Assembly (NCBI GenBank): GCA_041389525.1
Contig: JAWKRR010000039.1
Coordinates: forward strand, 1-64,000
Length of the DNA: 64,000 bases
Reading direction: 5' to 3'
Source: JACKFB01 sp041389525
GTDB lineage: Bacteria; Myxococcota_A; UBA9042; PHBI01; JACKFB01
This document shows, piece after piece, positions 32,286 to 43,700 of this stretch. Every line of letters starts with the position of its first letter. The first letter of the stretch is position 1. Made by a program: the position numbers and the translations under genes. The notes under the pieces are model-generated. The model searched no databases. It was not told the DNA's origin and saw only the letters and a program-made list of their open reading frames with translations.

Positions 32286-34754
32286 ATGACGATGGCGAAC
32301 GGACGAATCGGGCGGATGCGGTGGGCCCTCGTGGCGACGGTGGTGGCGGCGGCGATCGGGCCCGGCTGCGCGAAAGAGGCAAAATCCCCCACGGCGCCTC
32401 CCGCGGCGCCCGGGGGCGGCCCTCCCGACGCTGCGGTCGCCCTCCCCGTGGTCGCGTCTCCCCTGGCGAGCGCGAACCGGCTCACCTCCAGCGCCGTGAC
32501 CGGCGTCGACGAGCTGGGGGCGCTGACGCGGTCCGCGGCCGAGCTCGGGCGCTGGGTCGACGAGCACCCGGAGCACGCCGAGGCCCCCGCAGCCATGGTG
32601 GCGAGCGCGCTGCTCGACGTGCTGGCCGTGGGGGCGGCGACCGCCCTCGACACACCGGCGGGCTGGCAGACGCTGGTGGCTCGCGGCGACACTCCCGAGA
32701 AGGTCATGCGCGCCGCGATCGCCGCGCTCGACAAGGCGCAAGAGGCCGGCGCGACGGACGCCGCGCCGATCCGCGAGGCGGCAGCGGCGATCTTGGGCCT
32801 CGACCCCGACGTGAAGGACGTGCGGCTTGAGCGCGCGTCGCTGCAGGCGCTGATGGCCGAGCCGCGGGCGGAGGCCAGCGCGGTGAGGGCGGTGGCTGCC
32901 GGGCGGCTGCTCGGGGCGCTGGACGCGATGGCGACCCTGCCGGGCGAGTTCGGCGCCGAGCTCGCGCTGCGTACCGCGGGCCGCCTGCTGTGCAATCGAT
33001 GCGCGGACCTCCACCACGTCACGCCCGACCGGGTCAGCGAGATGCTGCTCAACGACAGCAATCGCGGCGGCGTCATCTGCGACTCGGCGATCGGTGCGGC
33101 GGCGACCGCGTCCTCGCCGGCCGAGCGGGTGGCGGCGCTCTCCAGCTGCTCGGACTTCCAGACCCGTGGCGGAGAAGGCGAGCCGCCGCTGCTTTGGGCC
33201 GTGAACCCGCCCCTGATCGCCGTGCTGCGCGAGGCGGCGCGAGTGGCCGCGCTCGACGTCCCGCCGGGGCCGCTCGCGGGCCTCATCGGGCGGCAGATGG
33301 CCTCGCTGAAGACCCGACTGGAGTCCTCGTGGGTGCTGCCGGTGGCGGTGGTCGACGGTCCGCTCTCGCAGGTCGCAAGCCCCGACCGCACCACCCTCGC
33401 CTCGATCGATGGACTAAGCGGCGATGGGCTCAGCGTGGCCGCCCTCCCCCTCGGCATGGTCAGCGTCGGCCCCGAGGGCGTGCGCGCGGGCCTGCGCCCG
33501 GTGGTGGCGATGGAAGACGGCGAGCTGGTGTCGAAGAGCGTCAGCGAGGATCTGCCGGCGGGCGGGCGCATCATCATGTCGCTACCGGACCTGTTGGCGA
33601 TGAAGCCCGATCCGGCGACCGGGGCCGTCCCGCTGCTGGGCTCCGTGATGACGGAGATCGCCCGCGCAGAGGCGGCGCTCGGCTCCACGACCCTGCCGAA
33701 ACCGCTGATGCTGCCTGAAGAATCGGGGCGCGCGATGACCTTGGTCTTGGACGAAGAGGCCACCGGCGCGGCCGTGGTGCGGACGATCGACGGGCTGCGC
33801 GCCGCCGGCGTCTCGCACTTCTTCCTGGAGAAGACTCAGCGCGTCGGCCGGGTGCTGCCGCTGCTGGTGAGAGAGGCGCCCGCCGCGGTGGAGGCGCTGC
33901 TCCCGACGGGCTTTCATCGCCCGATCATCGCCGTCGTCAACAACGGCAGCGTGGAGGTCTGGGCGCCGGCCGGCGAGGACGAAGAGGCGCCCCGGGTAGG
34001 CGACGCGAAGGCCCCGCTGCCGGCGGGATCGACGCCCTCGTACAGCGGGATCGACGTGGCGCGGCTCACCGTCGCGGCGCCGGCCAGCGGCACGCTCGGC
34101 CCCACCGGGGCGGCGAACGCCATCGAAGCGATCGAGTGGTTCGTGACGCGCACGGGTGCGGGGCCGGTGGTGCACGTGGTGGCCGGCGAGTCGGCGCTGG
34201 CGGGGGACGTGCTCCGGATCGTGGATGGGTTCCAGACGCGGGCGGGCACGGCCATCGAGGACCCCAGCGCGATCTGGGTGGGCGCGACCTGCGGCGGCGA
34301 GGCCTACGACCGGCTGCGGCGGCGGGCCGCGGACTGCCCGACCACGGCCGTGATCGCCTTCTCGCGCATCGCGGTGCCCGAGGCGCGCGGCCTGTCGGCG
34401 ACCCCGGCGGGCAACGTGAAGACCCGCGCGAAGCCGGCGGCCGTGGCCGAGGCCGCGGCGGGCTTCTGTGACAAGCGAACCATCCAGAACGGGATGGCCG
34501 TGCGCAAGGCGTCGTTCCGCTTCTGCTACGAGCGCGAGCTGCGGGGCAAGCCGGGCCTGGAGGGGCGCGTCGAGATGCGCTTCGTCATCGGGCTGGACGG
34601 CAAGATCTCGGGCGAGCCGAAGGTCACGAGCTCGACCCTGAAGGACGCCGCGGTCGAGAGCTGCTTGGTCGAGAGCGTGAAGAAGGCGAGCTTCGAGAAG
34701 CCGGACGGCGGCGTCTGCACGGTGAACTGGCCCTTCCGCTTCGAGCCGCGTTAG
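32286..34754 (+). CDS. Large lipoprotein-like protein with AgmX/PglI-type C-terminal domain
   Basis: An 822-residue exported protein. After ATG 32286 a hydrophobic stretch ends AAAIGPGCAK (lipobox-like). The middle (about 50-700) is Ala-rich with alternating helices and strands, and Cys pairs in CNRCADLHH and SSCSDF. The last 100 residues, FCYERELRGKPGLEGRVEMRF...GEPKVTSSTLKD..VESCLVESVKKASF, match the AgmX/PglI-type C-terminal domain, a TonB-C-like fold in Myxococcota gliding or secretion proteins. Its stop overlaps the stop of rdgB. The start beyond the preceding signal peptide was chosen because the open frame upstream lacks one. Confidence 0.7.
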   Translation: MTMANGRIGRMRWALVATVVAAAIGPGCAKEAKSPTAPPAAPGGGPPDAAVALPVVASPLASANRLTSSAVTGVDELGALTRSAAELGRWVDEHPEHAEAPAAMVASALLDVLAVGAATALDTPAGWQTLVARGDTPEKVMRAAIAALDKAQEAGATDAAPIREAAAAILGLDPDVKDVRLERASLQALMAEPRAEASAVRAVAAGRLLGALDAMATLPGEFGAELALRTAGRLLCNRCADLHHVTPDRVSEMLLNDSNRGGVICDSAIGAAATASSPAERVAALSSCSDFQTRGGEGEPPLLWAVNPPLIAVLREAARVAALDVPPGPLAGLIGRQMASLKTRLESSWVLPVAVVDGPLSQVASPDRTTLASIDGLSGDGLSVAALPLGMVSVGPEGVRAGLRPVVAMEDGELVSKSVSEDLPAGGRIIMSLPDLLAMKPDPATGAVPLLGSVMTEIARAEAALGSTTLPKPLMLPEESGRAMTLVLDEEATGAAVVRTIDGLRAAGVSHFFLEKTQRVGRVLPLLVREAPAAVEALLPTGFHRPIIAVVNNGSVEVWAPAGEDEEAPRVGDAKAPLPAGSTPSYSGIDVARLTVAAPASGTLGPTGAANAIEAIEWFVTRTGAGPVVHVVAGESALAGDVLRIVDGFQTRAGTAIEDPSAIWVGATCGGEAYDRLRRRAADCPTTAVIAFSRIAVPEARGLSATPAGNVKTRAKPAAVAEAAAGFCDKRTIQNGMAVRKASFRFCYERELRGKPGLEGRVEMRFVIGLDGKISGEPKVTSSTLKDAAVESCLVESVKKASFEKPDGGVCTVNWPFRFEPR

Positions 34755-35422
34755 CGTGGCCAGAGCTCGGCGAGCGTCGCGCGCAGGCTGGCGAAGGCGC
34801 GGGCGCGGTGGCTGACGAGGTTCTTGGCGGCGCCGTCGAGCTCGGCGAAGGTCTTTCCGCTGGGCGGGTGCAGGAAGTACGGGTCGTAACCGAAGCCGGC
34901 GCCGCCGCGCGCTTCGGTGAGGATCTCGCCGCGGACCGAGCCGGCGATCGCGAAGTAGGCGGCGCCCGGCGGGACCCCGGGGGCGTCGACGGCGGCGTGC
35001 GCCAGGGGCTTGGCCTGCGCGGCCGGGACCAGCAAGGCCAGGGCGCAGTGAAACGCCGCGCCGCGCTCCGACGGGGGCCGGCCGGCGAGCTGAGCGAGGA
35101 GCAGCCGGTTGTTGTCAGCGTCCGCAGCACCTGGCCCGGCGAATCGAGCGCTGTGAACGCCCGGCGCGCCGCCCAGGGCGTCGACCGCGAGCCCCGAGTC
35201 GTCGGCGAGGCAGGCGAGGCCAGTCTTCTCGTAGGCGGCGGCCGCCTTCAGCAAGGCGTTGGCAGCGAAAGTGTCGCCCGTCTCGTCGACCTCGGGGACG
35301 CCCAGCTCGGCGGCGGCGACCACCCGCAGCGAGAGCGGCGCCATCAGGGCGGACAGCTCCTCCAGCTTGTGCAGATTCCGGGTCGAAACGCACACCACCT
35401 GCCGATCACGCTGGCCGCTCAT
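34751..35422 (-). CDS. rdgB: XTP/dITP diphosphatase (non-canonical purine NTP pyrophosphatase)
   Basis: A 223-residue HAM1/RdgB enzyme: TRNLHKLEEL at the start (the NxxK motif), ANALLKAAAAYEKTGLACLADDSGLAVDALGGAPGV (catalytic acid region), SHRARA and GFGYDPYF. It converts dITP, XTP and similar to monophosphates and keeps deaminated purines out of nucleic acids. ATG 35422. It is convergent with the AgmX/PglI-domain gene; their stops overlap (TTAG). The N-terminal run MSGQRDRQ is normal. Confidence 0.92.
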   Translation of the reverse strand: MSGQRDRQVVCVSTRNLHKLEELSALMAPLSLRVVAAAELGVPEVDETGDTFAANALLKAAAAYEKTGLACLADDSGLAVDALGGAPGVHSARFAGPGAADADNNRLLLAQLAGRPPSERGAAFHCALALLVPAAQAKPLAHAAVDAPGVPPGAAYFAIAGSVRGEILTEARGGAGFGYDPYFLHPPSGKTFAELDGAAKNLVSHRARAFASLRATLAELWPR

Positions 35423-35560
35423 GCGCTGCCTCCCCTTCATCGCGTTGCTGGCGCCCGTGTCGGGCTGCATTAGGCTGCGCAAGTCACGGGGGCGGCGCAA
35501 TTGCGGTGGTGTCGCCCCGGCCGTGACCGGCGAATTCGGTGACGACGGGCAGGAGATTCG

Positions 35561-36968
35561 ATGGGTGCACTGGACCGATTCGGGGTGGACGAGGCGTCCG
35601 TGGGGCGCGCGCTGGGGGAGATCCTCGGCCGCGACGTGGACGACGCCGACCTCTACTTCGAGCATGTGACCAGCGAGTCTCTGGCGCTCGAGGAGGGCGA
35701 GGTCAAGAAGGCCTCGCGCTCGGTGCATCAGGGCGTGGGCGTGCGGGCCGTGGCGGGCACGGACCGGCTACGCGCACCGGACGCCATCGACGGGCCGCGG
35801 CTCATCGACGCCGCGCGGGCGGCCAGGGCCATCGCGCGCGAGGGCGGCAGCGAGCGCTCAGTGGCCTTGGGCAAACGGGCCGCCGCTCATGATCTGTATC
35901 CCGTCGCGCATCAGGCGGTGGACGCCGGGCTGCAGGACAAGCTCGCGCTGCTGGAGGCCATGGACGCTCGGGCGCGGGCCATCGATCCGCGGATCGAGCA
36001 GGTCTTCGCGAACATCGCGTGCGAGCTGCGCCACGTGGCGGTGGTGCGCGCGGACGGCCGGGTGGTCTCGACGAGCGCCCGCTGGTGCGGCTGAACATCT
36101 CGTGCATCGCGGTCGAGGGCGACAACCGGCAGGTCGGGAGCGCTGGCGGTGGCGGACGCTTTGATTTCGCGACCTTGGGGCGTGAAGAGCACTGGCTGTC
36201 GCTGGTCGAGGAGGCCGCGAACCGCGCCGTGCTGAACCTGTCGGCCGTGGACTCGCCCGCCGGCGAGTGGACGTGGTGCTGGCCGGCTGGCCTGGGATTC
36301 TGCTGCATGAGGCGATCGGCCACGGCCTCGAGGGCGACTTCAACCGAAAGCGCACCAGCGCGTTCTCCGGGCCTGGCAAGCAGGTCGCGAGCCCGCTAGT
36401 GACGGTGGTCGGACGACGGGACGTTGATGGGCGGCGGGGCAGCCTGAACGTCGACGACGAGGGCAACCCGACGCAGCGCACGGTGCTCATCGAGGACGGG
36501 ATCCTGCGTGGCTACATGCAGGATCGGCTGAACGCGCGGCTGATGGGCATGGCCGAGACGGGCAACGGGCGGCGTGAGTCGTACGCGAGCGTCCCGATGC
36601 CGCGCATGACCAACACCTTCATGCTGGCTGGCCAAGACGCGCCCGAGGACATCATCCGCAGCGTGAAGCGCGGCATCTACGCGGTGGCCTTCGGCGGCGG
36701 ACAGGTCGATATCACCAGCGGAAAGTTCGTGTTCAGCGGGTCGGAGGCGTGGCTCATCGAGGACGGCCGCCTCACGGTCCCGGTGAAGGGCGCGACATTT
36801 ATCGGCAACGGCCCCGACGTGCTGACTCGCGTGAGCGCGGTGGGGCACGACCTGGAGCTGGATCGGGGCGTCGGCACCTGCGGAAAAGACGGGCAGTCCG
36901 TGCCCGTGGGCGTGGGCATGCCGACCATTCGCATCGACCGGTTGACCGTGGGTGGGGTGAGCACGTGA
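35561..36968 (+). pseudogene. tldD: TldD metalloprotease, two frameshifts
   Basis: Starts at ATG 35561 after AGGAG. The zinc motif HEAIGH lies in LLHEAIGHGLEGD near 36310, and the C-terminal DGILRGYMQD and FVFSGSEAWLIEDG are normal TldD. The first frame stops at 36092 and the next ends near 36400. Adding one base near 36067 (restoring DERPLVRLNISC) and one near 36265 (restoring GEMDVVLAGWPGILLHEAIGHG) yields a 469-residue intact protein, the expected length. TldD/TldE degrade peptides and mature microcin-type RiPPs. Single-base losses in an otherwise conserved gene suggest assembly error. Confidence 0.8.
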
Positions 36969-38341
36969 GCGAGCGCGAGAGGGGCCCTTCCAAGGAAGAT
37001 CCGCGTCGGTGGCTGGATTTGGTGCTGGCCGAGGCGAAGGCGCGCGGGGCGACCGCGGCCGACGCGATGTTCGTCGAGGGCAGCTCGACCCAGGTGCGCG
37101 TCCGGATGGGCGAGACCGAGCAGGTCAAGCAGAGCCGCGACAAGGGCGTCGGCGTCCGGGTCTTCGTAGGCGACCGCAGCGCGACCACCAGCTCGAGCGA
37201 CCTGGACGAGGCGCGGCTGCGCGAGCTGGTCGCGCGCACCTGCGACGCCGCGCGCGTCATCGCGGCCGACCCGTACTCCGGGCTTGCCGACGAGGCGCTC
37301 AGCGCCGAGGCCCCCGTGACCGGGCTGGACCTCTTCGACCCGACCCTGGCCCAGCTCGACGCCGACCGCGCCATCGAGCTCGCCCGCGCCGCCGAAGACG
37401 CCGCGCGCGCCGCGGACCCGCGCATCACGAACTCCGAGGGCGCCGAGATGGCCTGGGGAAGCTCCGAGCTGCACATGCTCGACAGCCGCGGCCTCTACAG
37501 GACGCGCCAGTCGGGCTCGGCCAGCATCTCGACGACGCCGGTCGCCGAGGCCGACGGGCTGATGCAGCGCGACTACTGGTACACCCACGCGCGCCACCTG
37601 GCCGACCTCGAGACGCCGGAGTCAGTCGGCAAGGAGGCGGCTCGCCGCACCCTGCGCCGGCTGGGCGCCCGCAAGCCCGACACCTGCCAAGTCCCGGTCA
37701 TCTTCGAGGCCCCCGTGGCCAGCCGGCTGCTCGGCAGCATCGGCTCCGCGGTGAACGGCGCCTCGGTCTACCGCAAGTCCACGTGGCTGCAGAGCGCGAT
37801 GGGCACGCGGATCGCCGCGCCCGAGGTCTCCATCGTGGACGACCCGTGCATCGTCCGCGGGGCCGGCTCGCGCGCCTTTGACGGCGAGGGCCTGGCGACT
37901 CGGCCCCTGGAGGTCGTCAGCGAGGGCGTGCTGCGCTCTTGGCTGCTCGACAGCTACACCGCGCGCAAACTGGGCCTCGAGACCACCCGGCACGCGCGAC
38001 GCGGGCTCGGGGGCAGCCCCAGCCCCGGCGCGTCGAACTTCCGCATGGCCAACGGCAGCGAGAGCCTCGCCGCCCTCATCGCCGGCACCCCGCGCGGCCT
38101 CTTCGTCACGGAGCTGTTCGGCTTCGGCGTCAACGGGGTCACCGGCGACTACAGCCAGGGCGCCGCGGGCCTGTGGATCGAGAACGGCCAGCTCGCCTAC
38201 CCCGTCCACGAGTTCACCATCGCCTCCACCCTGCAGACGATGTGGCTCACCATCGACGCCATCGCCGACGACCGGCACCCGTCGCGCTCGTGCTCAGCGC
38301 CGAGCTTCCGGGTCGCGTCCATGACCATCGCGGGGAACTGA
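36965..38341 (+). CDS. pmbA: TldE/PmbA metalloprotease subunit
   Basis: A 458-residue partner of TldD. GTG 36965 overlaps the tldD stop (GTGA). Family features: VRMGETEQVKQSRDKGVGVRV, a central region with no HExxH (the zinc site is in TldD), and a C-terminal LFVTELFGFGVNGVTGDYSQGAAG, the well-conserved PmbA tail. TldD-TldE heterodimers trim unfolded peptides and some RiPP leaders. This intact reading frame shows that local sequence quality is not uniformly bad. Confidence 0.92.
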   Translation: MSERERGPSKEDPRRWLDLVLAEAKARGATAADAMFVEGSSTQVRVRMGETEQVKQSRDKGVGVRVFVGDRSATTSSSDLDEARLRELVARTCDAARVIAADPYSGLADEALSAEAPVTGLDLFDPTLAQLDADRAIELARAAEDAARAADPRITNSEGAEMAWGSSELHMLDSRGLYRTRQSGSASISTTPVAEADGLMQRDYWYTHARHLADLETPESVGKEAARRTLRRLGARKPDTCQVPVIFEAPVASRLLGSIGSAVNGASVYRKSTWLQSAMGTRIAAPEVSIVDDPCIVRGAGSRAFDGEGLATRPLEVVSEGVLRSWLLDSYTARKLGLETTRHARRGLGGSPSPGASNFRMANGSESLAALIAGTPRGLFVTELFGFGVNGVTGDYSQGAAGLWIENGQLAYPVHEFTIASTLQTMWLTIDAIADDRHPSRSCSAPSFRVASMTIAGN

Positions 38342-38378
38342 CCGGCGTCCGTCGGCGGAAGCTGCCGGCGCCCGCGCC

Positions 38379-38828
38379 TCAGAGCTGATCGATCCGTAGC
38401 TCGCGGTCGACGCGGGCGAAGGTCATCGTCTCCTCCACGCCGTTGCCGAACTGAAAGAGCACGCGCCAGCGCCCGGTGGCGCCGTCCTCGGCCTGGGCCA
38501 CGCGGATGCCGCTGCGCACGTTCGCGACCAGGAGATCGCCTCGCGCCCAGAACTCCTCGGGACCATTGCCGAACATCCGCTCGAGATCGGCCGCCAGCTC
38601 GGGCGCCGCGGTCCGTTTCAGCGCTGCTAGATCTCGGGCTGCGATGGCGTCGGTCGCGGCCCGCAGCAGCGCCTCTTCGGTCGCTGGGGTCGCGGGGGTC
38701 GCGCGGGGAGCCTGCGCAGAGGACTGAGCGGTCGCCGCCGCCTCAGCGGCCTGTGGGGACTCCTCGGCGCGTCCGCAGCCCGCGGAGGCCACGGCGAAGA
38801 GCGCCAGCGCCGCCAGCCGCGGTCCCAA
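38379..38828 (-). CDS. Small putative lipoprotein
   Basis: A 149-residue protein, TTG start at 38828 directly after the tRNA-Pro, with signal GLGPRLAALALFAVASAGC (lipobox ASAGC). The mature part is an Ala-rich linker and a small mixed domain (RDLLAALKRTAAPELAAD..WARGDLLVANVRSG..) suggestive of an NTF2-like or TPR-like fold, but I cannot assign a family. The frame that continues upstream only re-reads the tRNA gene, so it is not used. Confidence 0.6.
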   Translation of the reverse strand: MGPRLAALALFAVASAGCGRAEESPQAAEAAATAQSSAQAPRATPATPATEEALLRAATDAIAARDLAALKRTAAPELAADLERMFGNGPEEFWARGDLLVANVRSGIRVAQAEDGATGRWRVLFQFGNGVEETMTFARVDRELRIDQL

Positions 38829-38853
38829 CCCGGCGATCCGGCCGCGGAGGAGC

Positions 38854-38930
38854 TGGTCGGGGTGACAGGATTCGAACCTGCGACATCCAGCTCCCAAAGC
38901 TGGCGCGCTACCAGACTGCGCCACACCCCG
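38854..38930 (-). tRNA. tRNA-Pro (anticodon TGG)
   Basis: Acceptor CGGGGTG/CACCCCG, anticodon stem CCAGC/GCTGG around TTTGGGA (anticodon TGG), T arm GCAGG-TTCGAAT-CCTGT, and encoded CCA. The conserved proline tRNA pattern overlaps the false upstream extension of the lipoprotein frame. Confidence 0.96.
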
Positions 38931-38952
38931 GCATCTCAGCAGGCGGCGGAAT

Positions 38953-40608
<1,656 letters not shown>

Positions 40609-40790
40609 CCGTGCCTCCGTCGCGCTTTGCTTACCACCATGCGAGCGGCGTCGCGAGCATCACACCACCGCCCGACTCCGCCGTGTACTTCGCCCGAACC
40701 ATGGATCTCGGCTAGCTTTGGCGAGTGCTCGCGCGGCGGGCGCGTCGGCAAGCTGGGCCGGCGCCGACGGCGCGCCACGGGTGAGGGTGC

Positions 40791-43700
40791 ATGGACGCGT
40801 TCCTAGGGAATTTCATCGACGGCGCCTGGGTGATGCCGGAATCGGGCACGCCCTTCTGCAGCGTGGACCCGGCGTCGGCGGGCGAGGTGGTCTTCGAGGC
40901 CATCTCGGCGCCCGAGCACGCGGGGCTGGCGGTCAGCGCGGCCGCGGCGGCGTGGGAGGACTGGGCGCGGCTCGACTCCGAAGAGCGCGTCGAGGGGCTG
41001 CGGCGCTTCGCCAAGGCGCTTGAGCGGCGCATCGAGCCCATGGCCCAGGCAGTGTCACGCGAGATGGGCAAGGTCCTGCGCGAGGCCCGGGTCGAGGCGC
41101 GCTCGCTGCAGGACCGCATCGAGCTCGTGGCCCGCGATCAGCTCCCGCGTGTGGCCCCCTGGGAGGCGCCTGGCGTGGACGGCGAGTGCCGCTACCACCC
41201 CCTGGGCGTCGTGGCGGTCATCGGCCCCTTCAACTTCCCGCTGCACCTCGTCCACGCGCACGTCATCCCGGCGCTGGCGACCGGAAACACGGTGGTGATC
41301 AAGCCCTCGGAGCGCTGCCCGCTGACCGCGCAGCGCTACGTCGAGGCCTTCGCAGAGGCCGGGCTGCCGCCGGTCGTGCAGCTGGTCCAGGGCACCGCCG
41401 ACGTCGGCCGCGCGCTCATCGCCGCGCCCGAGCTCCGTGGCGTCGCGTTCACCGGCTCCTGGCCGACGGGGCACGCCATTCAGCGCGCGCTCATCGACCG
41501 CCCCGAGGTCTTGGTCGCCCTGGAGATGGGCGGGCAGAACATGGCGCTGGTGCTCGACGACGCCGACCTCGACCAGGCCCTGGAGGGTGTGCTGCTCGGC
41601 GCGTTCTTGACCACCGGCCAGCGCTGCACGGGCACCTCGCGCGTCCTGGTCCAGCGCGGGGTCGCGCGGGCCTTCACCAAGCGCCTCGTGGCGGCCGCGC
41701 GCGACCTGCCGTGGGGGCTGCCGAGCGCCGACGTCTTCATGGGGCCCATGGCGTCCGTGGCCGACCGTGACCGCGTCGACGCGCTGTGCGCCGCGGGCGT
41801 GGCGAGCGGGGCCCAGGTCTTGCTGGCCGCGGCGCGCCGCGAGGGCGGGGCCTGGCGCGGGCCCTCGGTCCACCGGATCGCCGTCGACCACGACTCCGAC
41901 TACACGCGCGAGGAGGTGTTCGGCCCCGACATCGCCGTCACCGTGGTCGAGGATCTGGACGAGGCGATCTCGGTCGTCAAACGCAGCAGCTACGGCCTCT
42001 CTGTCAGCCTCTTCTCCGCGGATCGGGCGGCCCTCGAGGAGGTCTACCTGCGCACCTCCGTGGGTTGCGTCAATTGGAACCGATCGACCAATCGTGCGTC
42101 AGGTGCGTTCCCGTTCGGCGGGCTGGGCCGCTCTGGTAACCACCGACCCGCGGGCGCGGGCGCGGTCCACTACACGACCTATCCCGTGCAGCTGCAGTGG
42201 CAACAGCCAGGCCAGCTCGAGGGCGATCCACACATCGAGCAGGCCATCGGCGCGTCGGACCCGGTGGGCACGCTCGAGGGGCGCCACCGCATGGAAGAGG
42301 AGTGCGAGGCCTACGGGATCTACCCCGAGTTCACAGAGGACGGCGGCCTCCGCATCACGCTCGCCCAGTTCGCCGAGGGGCAGCCCGAGGTCTGCCGTTC
42401 CCTCGGCGCGGCCCTGGTCGAGGAGCTGGAGACGTGGCGGGTGGAGGCCACCCTCGAGGACGACGCGGTCGTGGTCACCGTGCCCCCGGGCGGGCTCGCC
42501 AGCCGCGAGGTCGCCGAGGGCCTGGCCCACTCGCTGCACGGCATCCGCCACCTGCACCCCGCGCGCTTTCTGGGCCGCCGCCCCCACGGCAGCCGCGTCC
42601 CGGCCGGCCCGGGGCTGTCGCTGCCGCGCTCTGACGCCTTCCGCGAGCGGCTGTGTCACGGCGAGTTCATGCCGGACGACAAGAAGCCGCCGGTCATCGA
42701 CGTCTTTCGGTCGAGCGGGCCTTACCTGGTCAGCATCGATGACGAGCCCCTCGTCCTCTTCGACGCCGCCGGGCAGATCGCGACACACGCGGGCGGCATG
42801 AACGCGCCCGAGGTGCTGGAGAGCCTGTGGAACGGCGGTTTCAGCGATCGCCCGCTGGCCAACCCGGATACGCGAAAGGCGGGCACGCCCGAGCTGTCGG
42901 CCCTGGGCGCGACCCTGCGGCGTGGCGCCGGCGACCAGCTCCCGTGGGTGGCGTTCTGCGGCTCGGGTGCGGAGGCCAACGAGTTCGCGCTGCGCATCGC
43001 GGCACGCCAGCGCCCCGGGAAGCGAGCGATCGTCGCGTTCGACGGCGGCTTTCACGGGCGGACGATGGTGGCGCTGCACACGACGTGGAACCCCTCGAAG
43101 CGGCTGCGCTTTGAGCTGGAGGGCTACCAGGCGCGCTGGGCCCCCTGGCCTACCTGGGACCACGCGGAGTCGGAGCCGCCGGTCGATCTCGCCGGCTACG
43201 ACCGACGCGCGGAGCCGGGCGGGCGGCCGCTCCCCGACGACGCGGACCCGCTGCTGCGGTCGGAGTGGGAGTCCCTCGCGGCGGTCGAGGCCGCCTTCGC
43301 CGACGATGGCGCCGTCGCCATCCTGGTGGAGCCCATGCAATCGGAGGGCGGCGAGCGCCACGTCACCGCGCGATTCATGGCGCGGCTCCGCGCGCTGGCG
43401 CTTGCCTGGGGGGTCCCCTTCATCGTGGATGAGGTCCAGACCGGCTTCGGGCTGGGCGGGCCCTTCTTCTGGCATCGCCGCCACTCCCTGCCCGAGCCGC
43501 CCGACCTCGTGACCGTCGCGAAGAAGTGCCAGATCGGCGCCGTCTTGAGCCGCTGGCCGCTGGACGACGACGGCGAGACCCACCTCACCGGCGCCATCCG
43601 CGGCCTCGTCCACGCCCGGATCATGGCCGGCGGAGGTGCTGCGCGCTGTGAGGAGGACGCGCTGGCCCGCCTCCACGCCCTGCGCGAGCGCCACCCGGAC

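Noticed and set aside
36092..36094. Second selenocysteine TGA (in tldD)
   Set aside because: The sequence after the TGA in that frame is not protein-like; the gene continues in another frame, so it is a frameshift.
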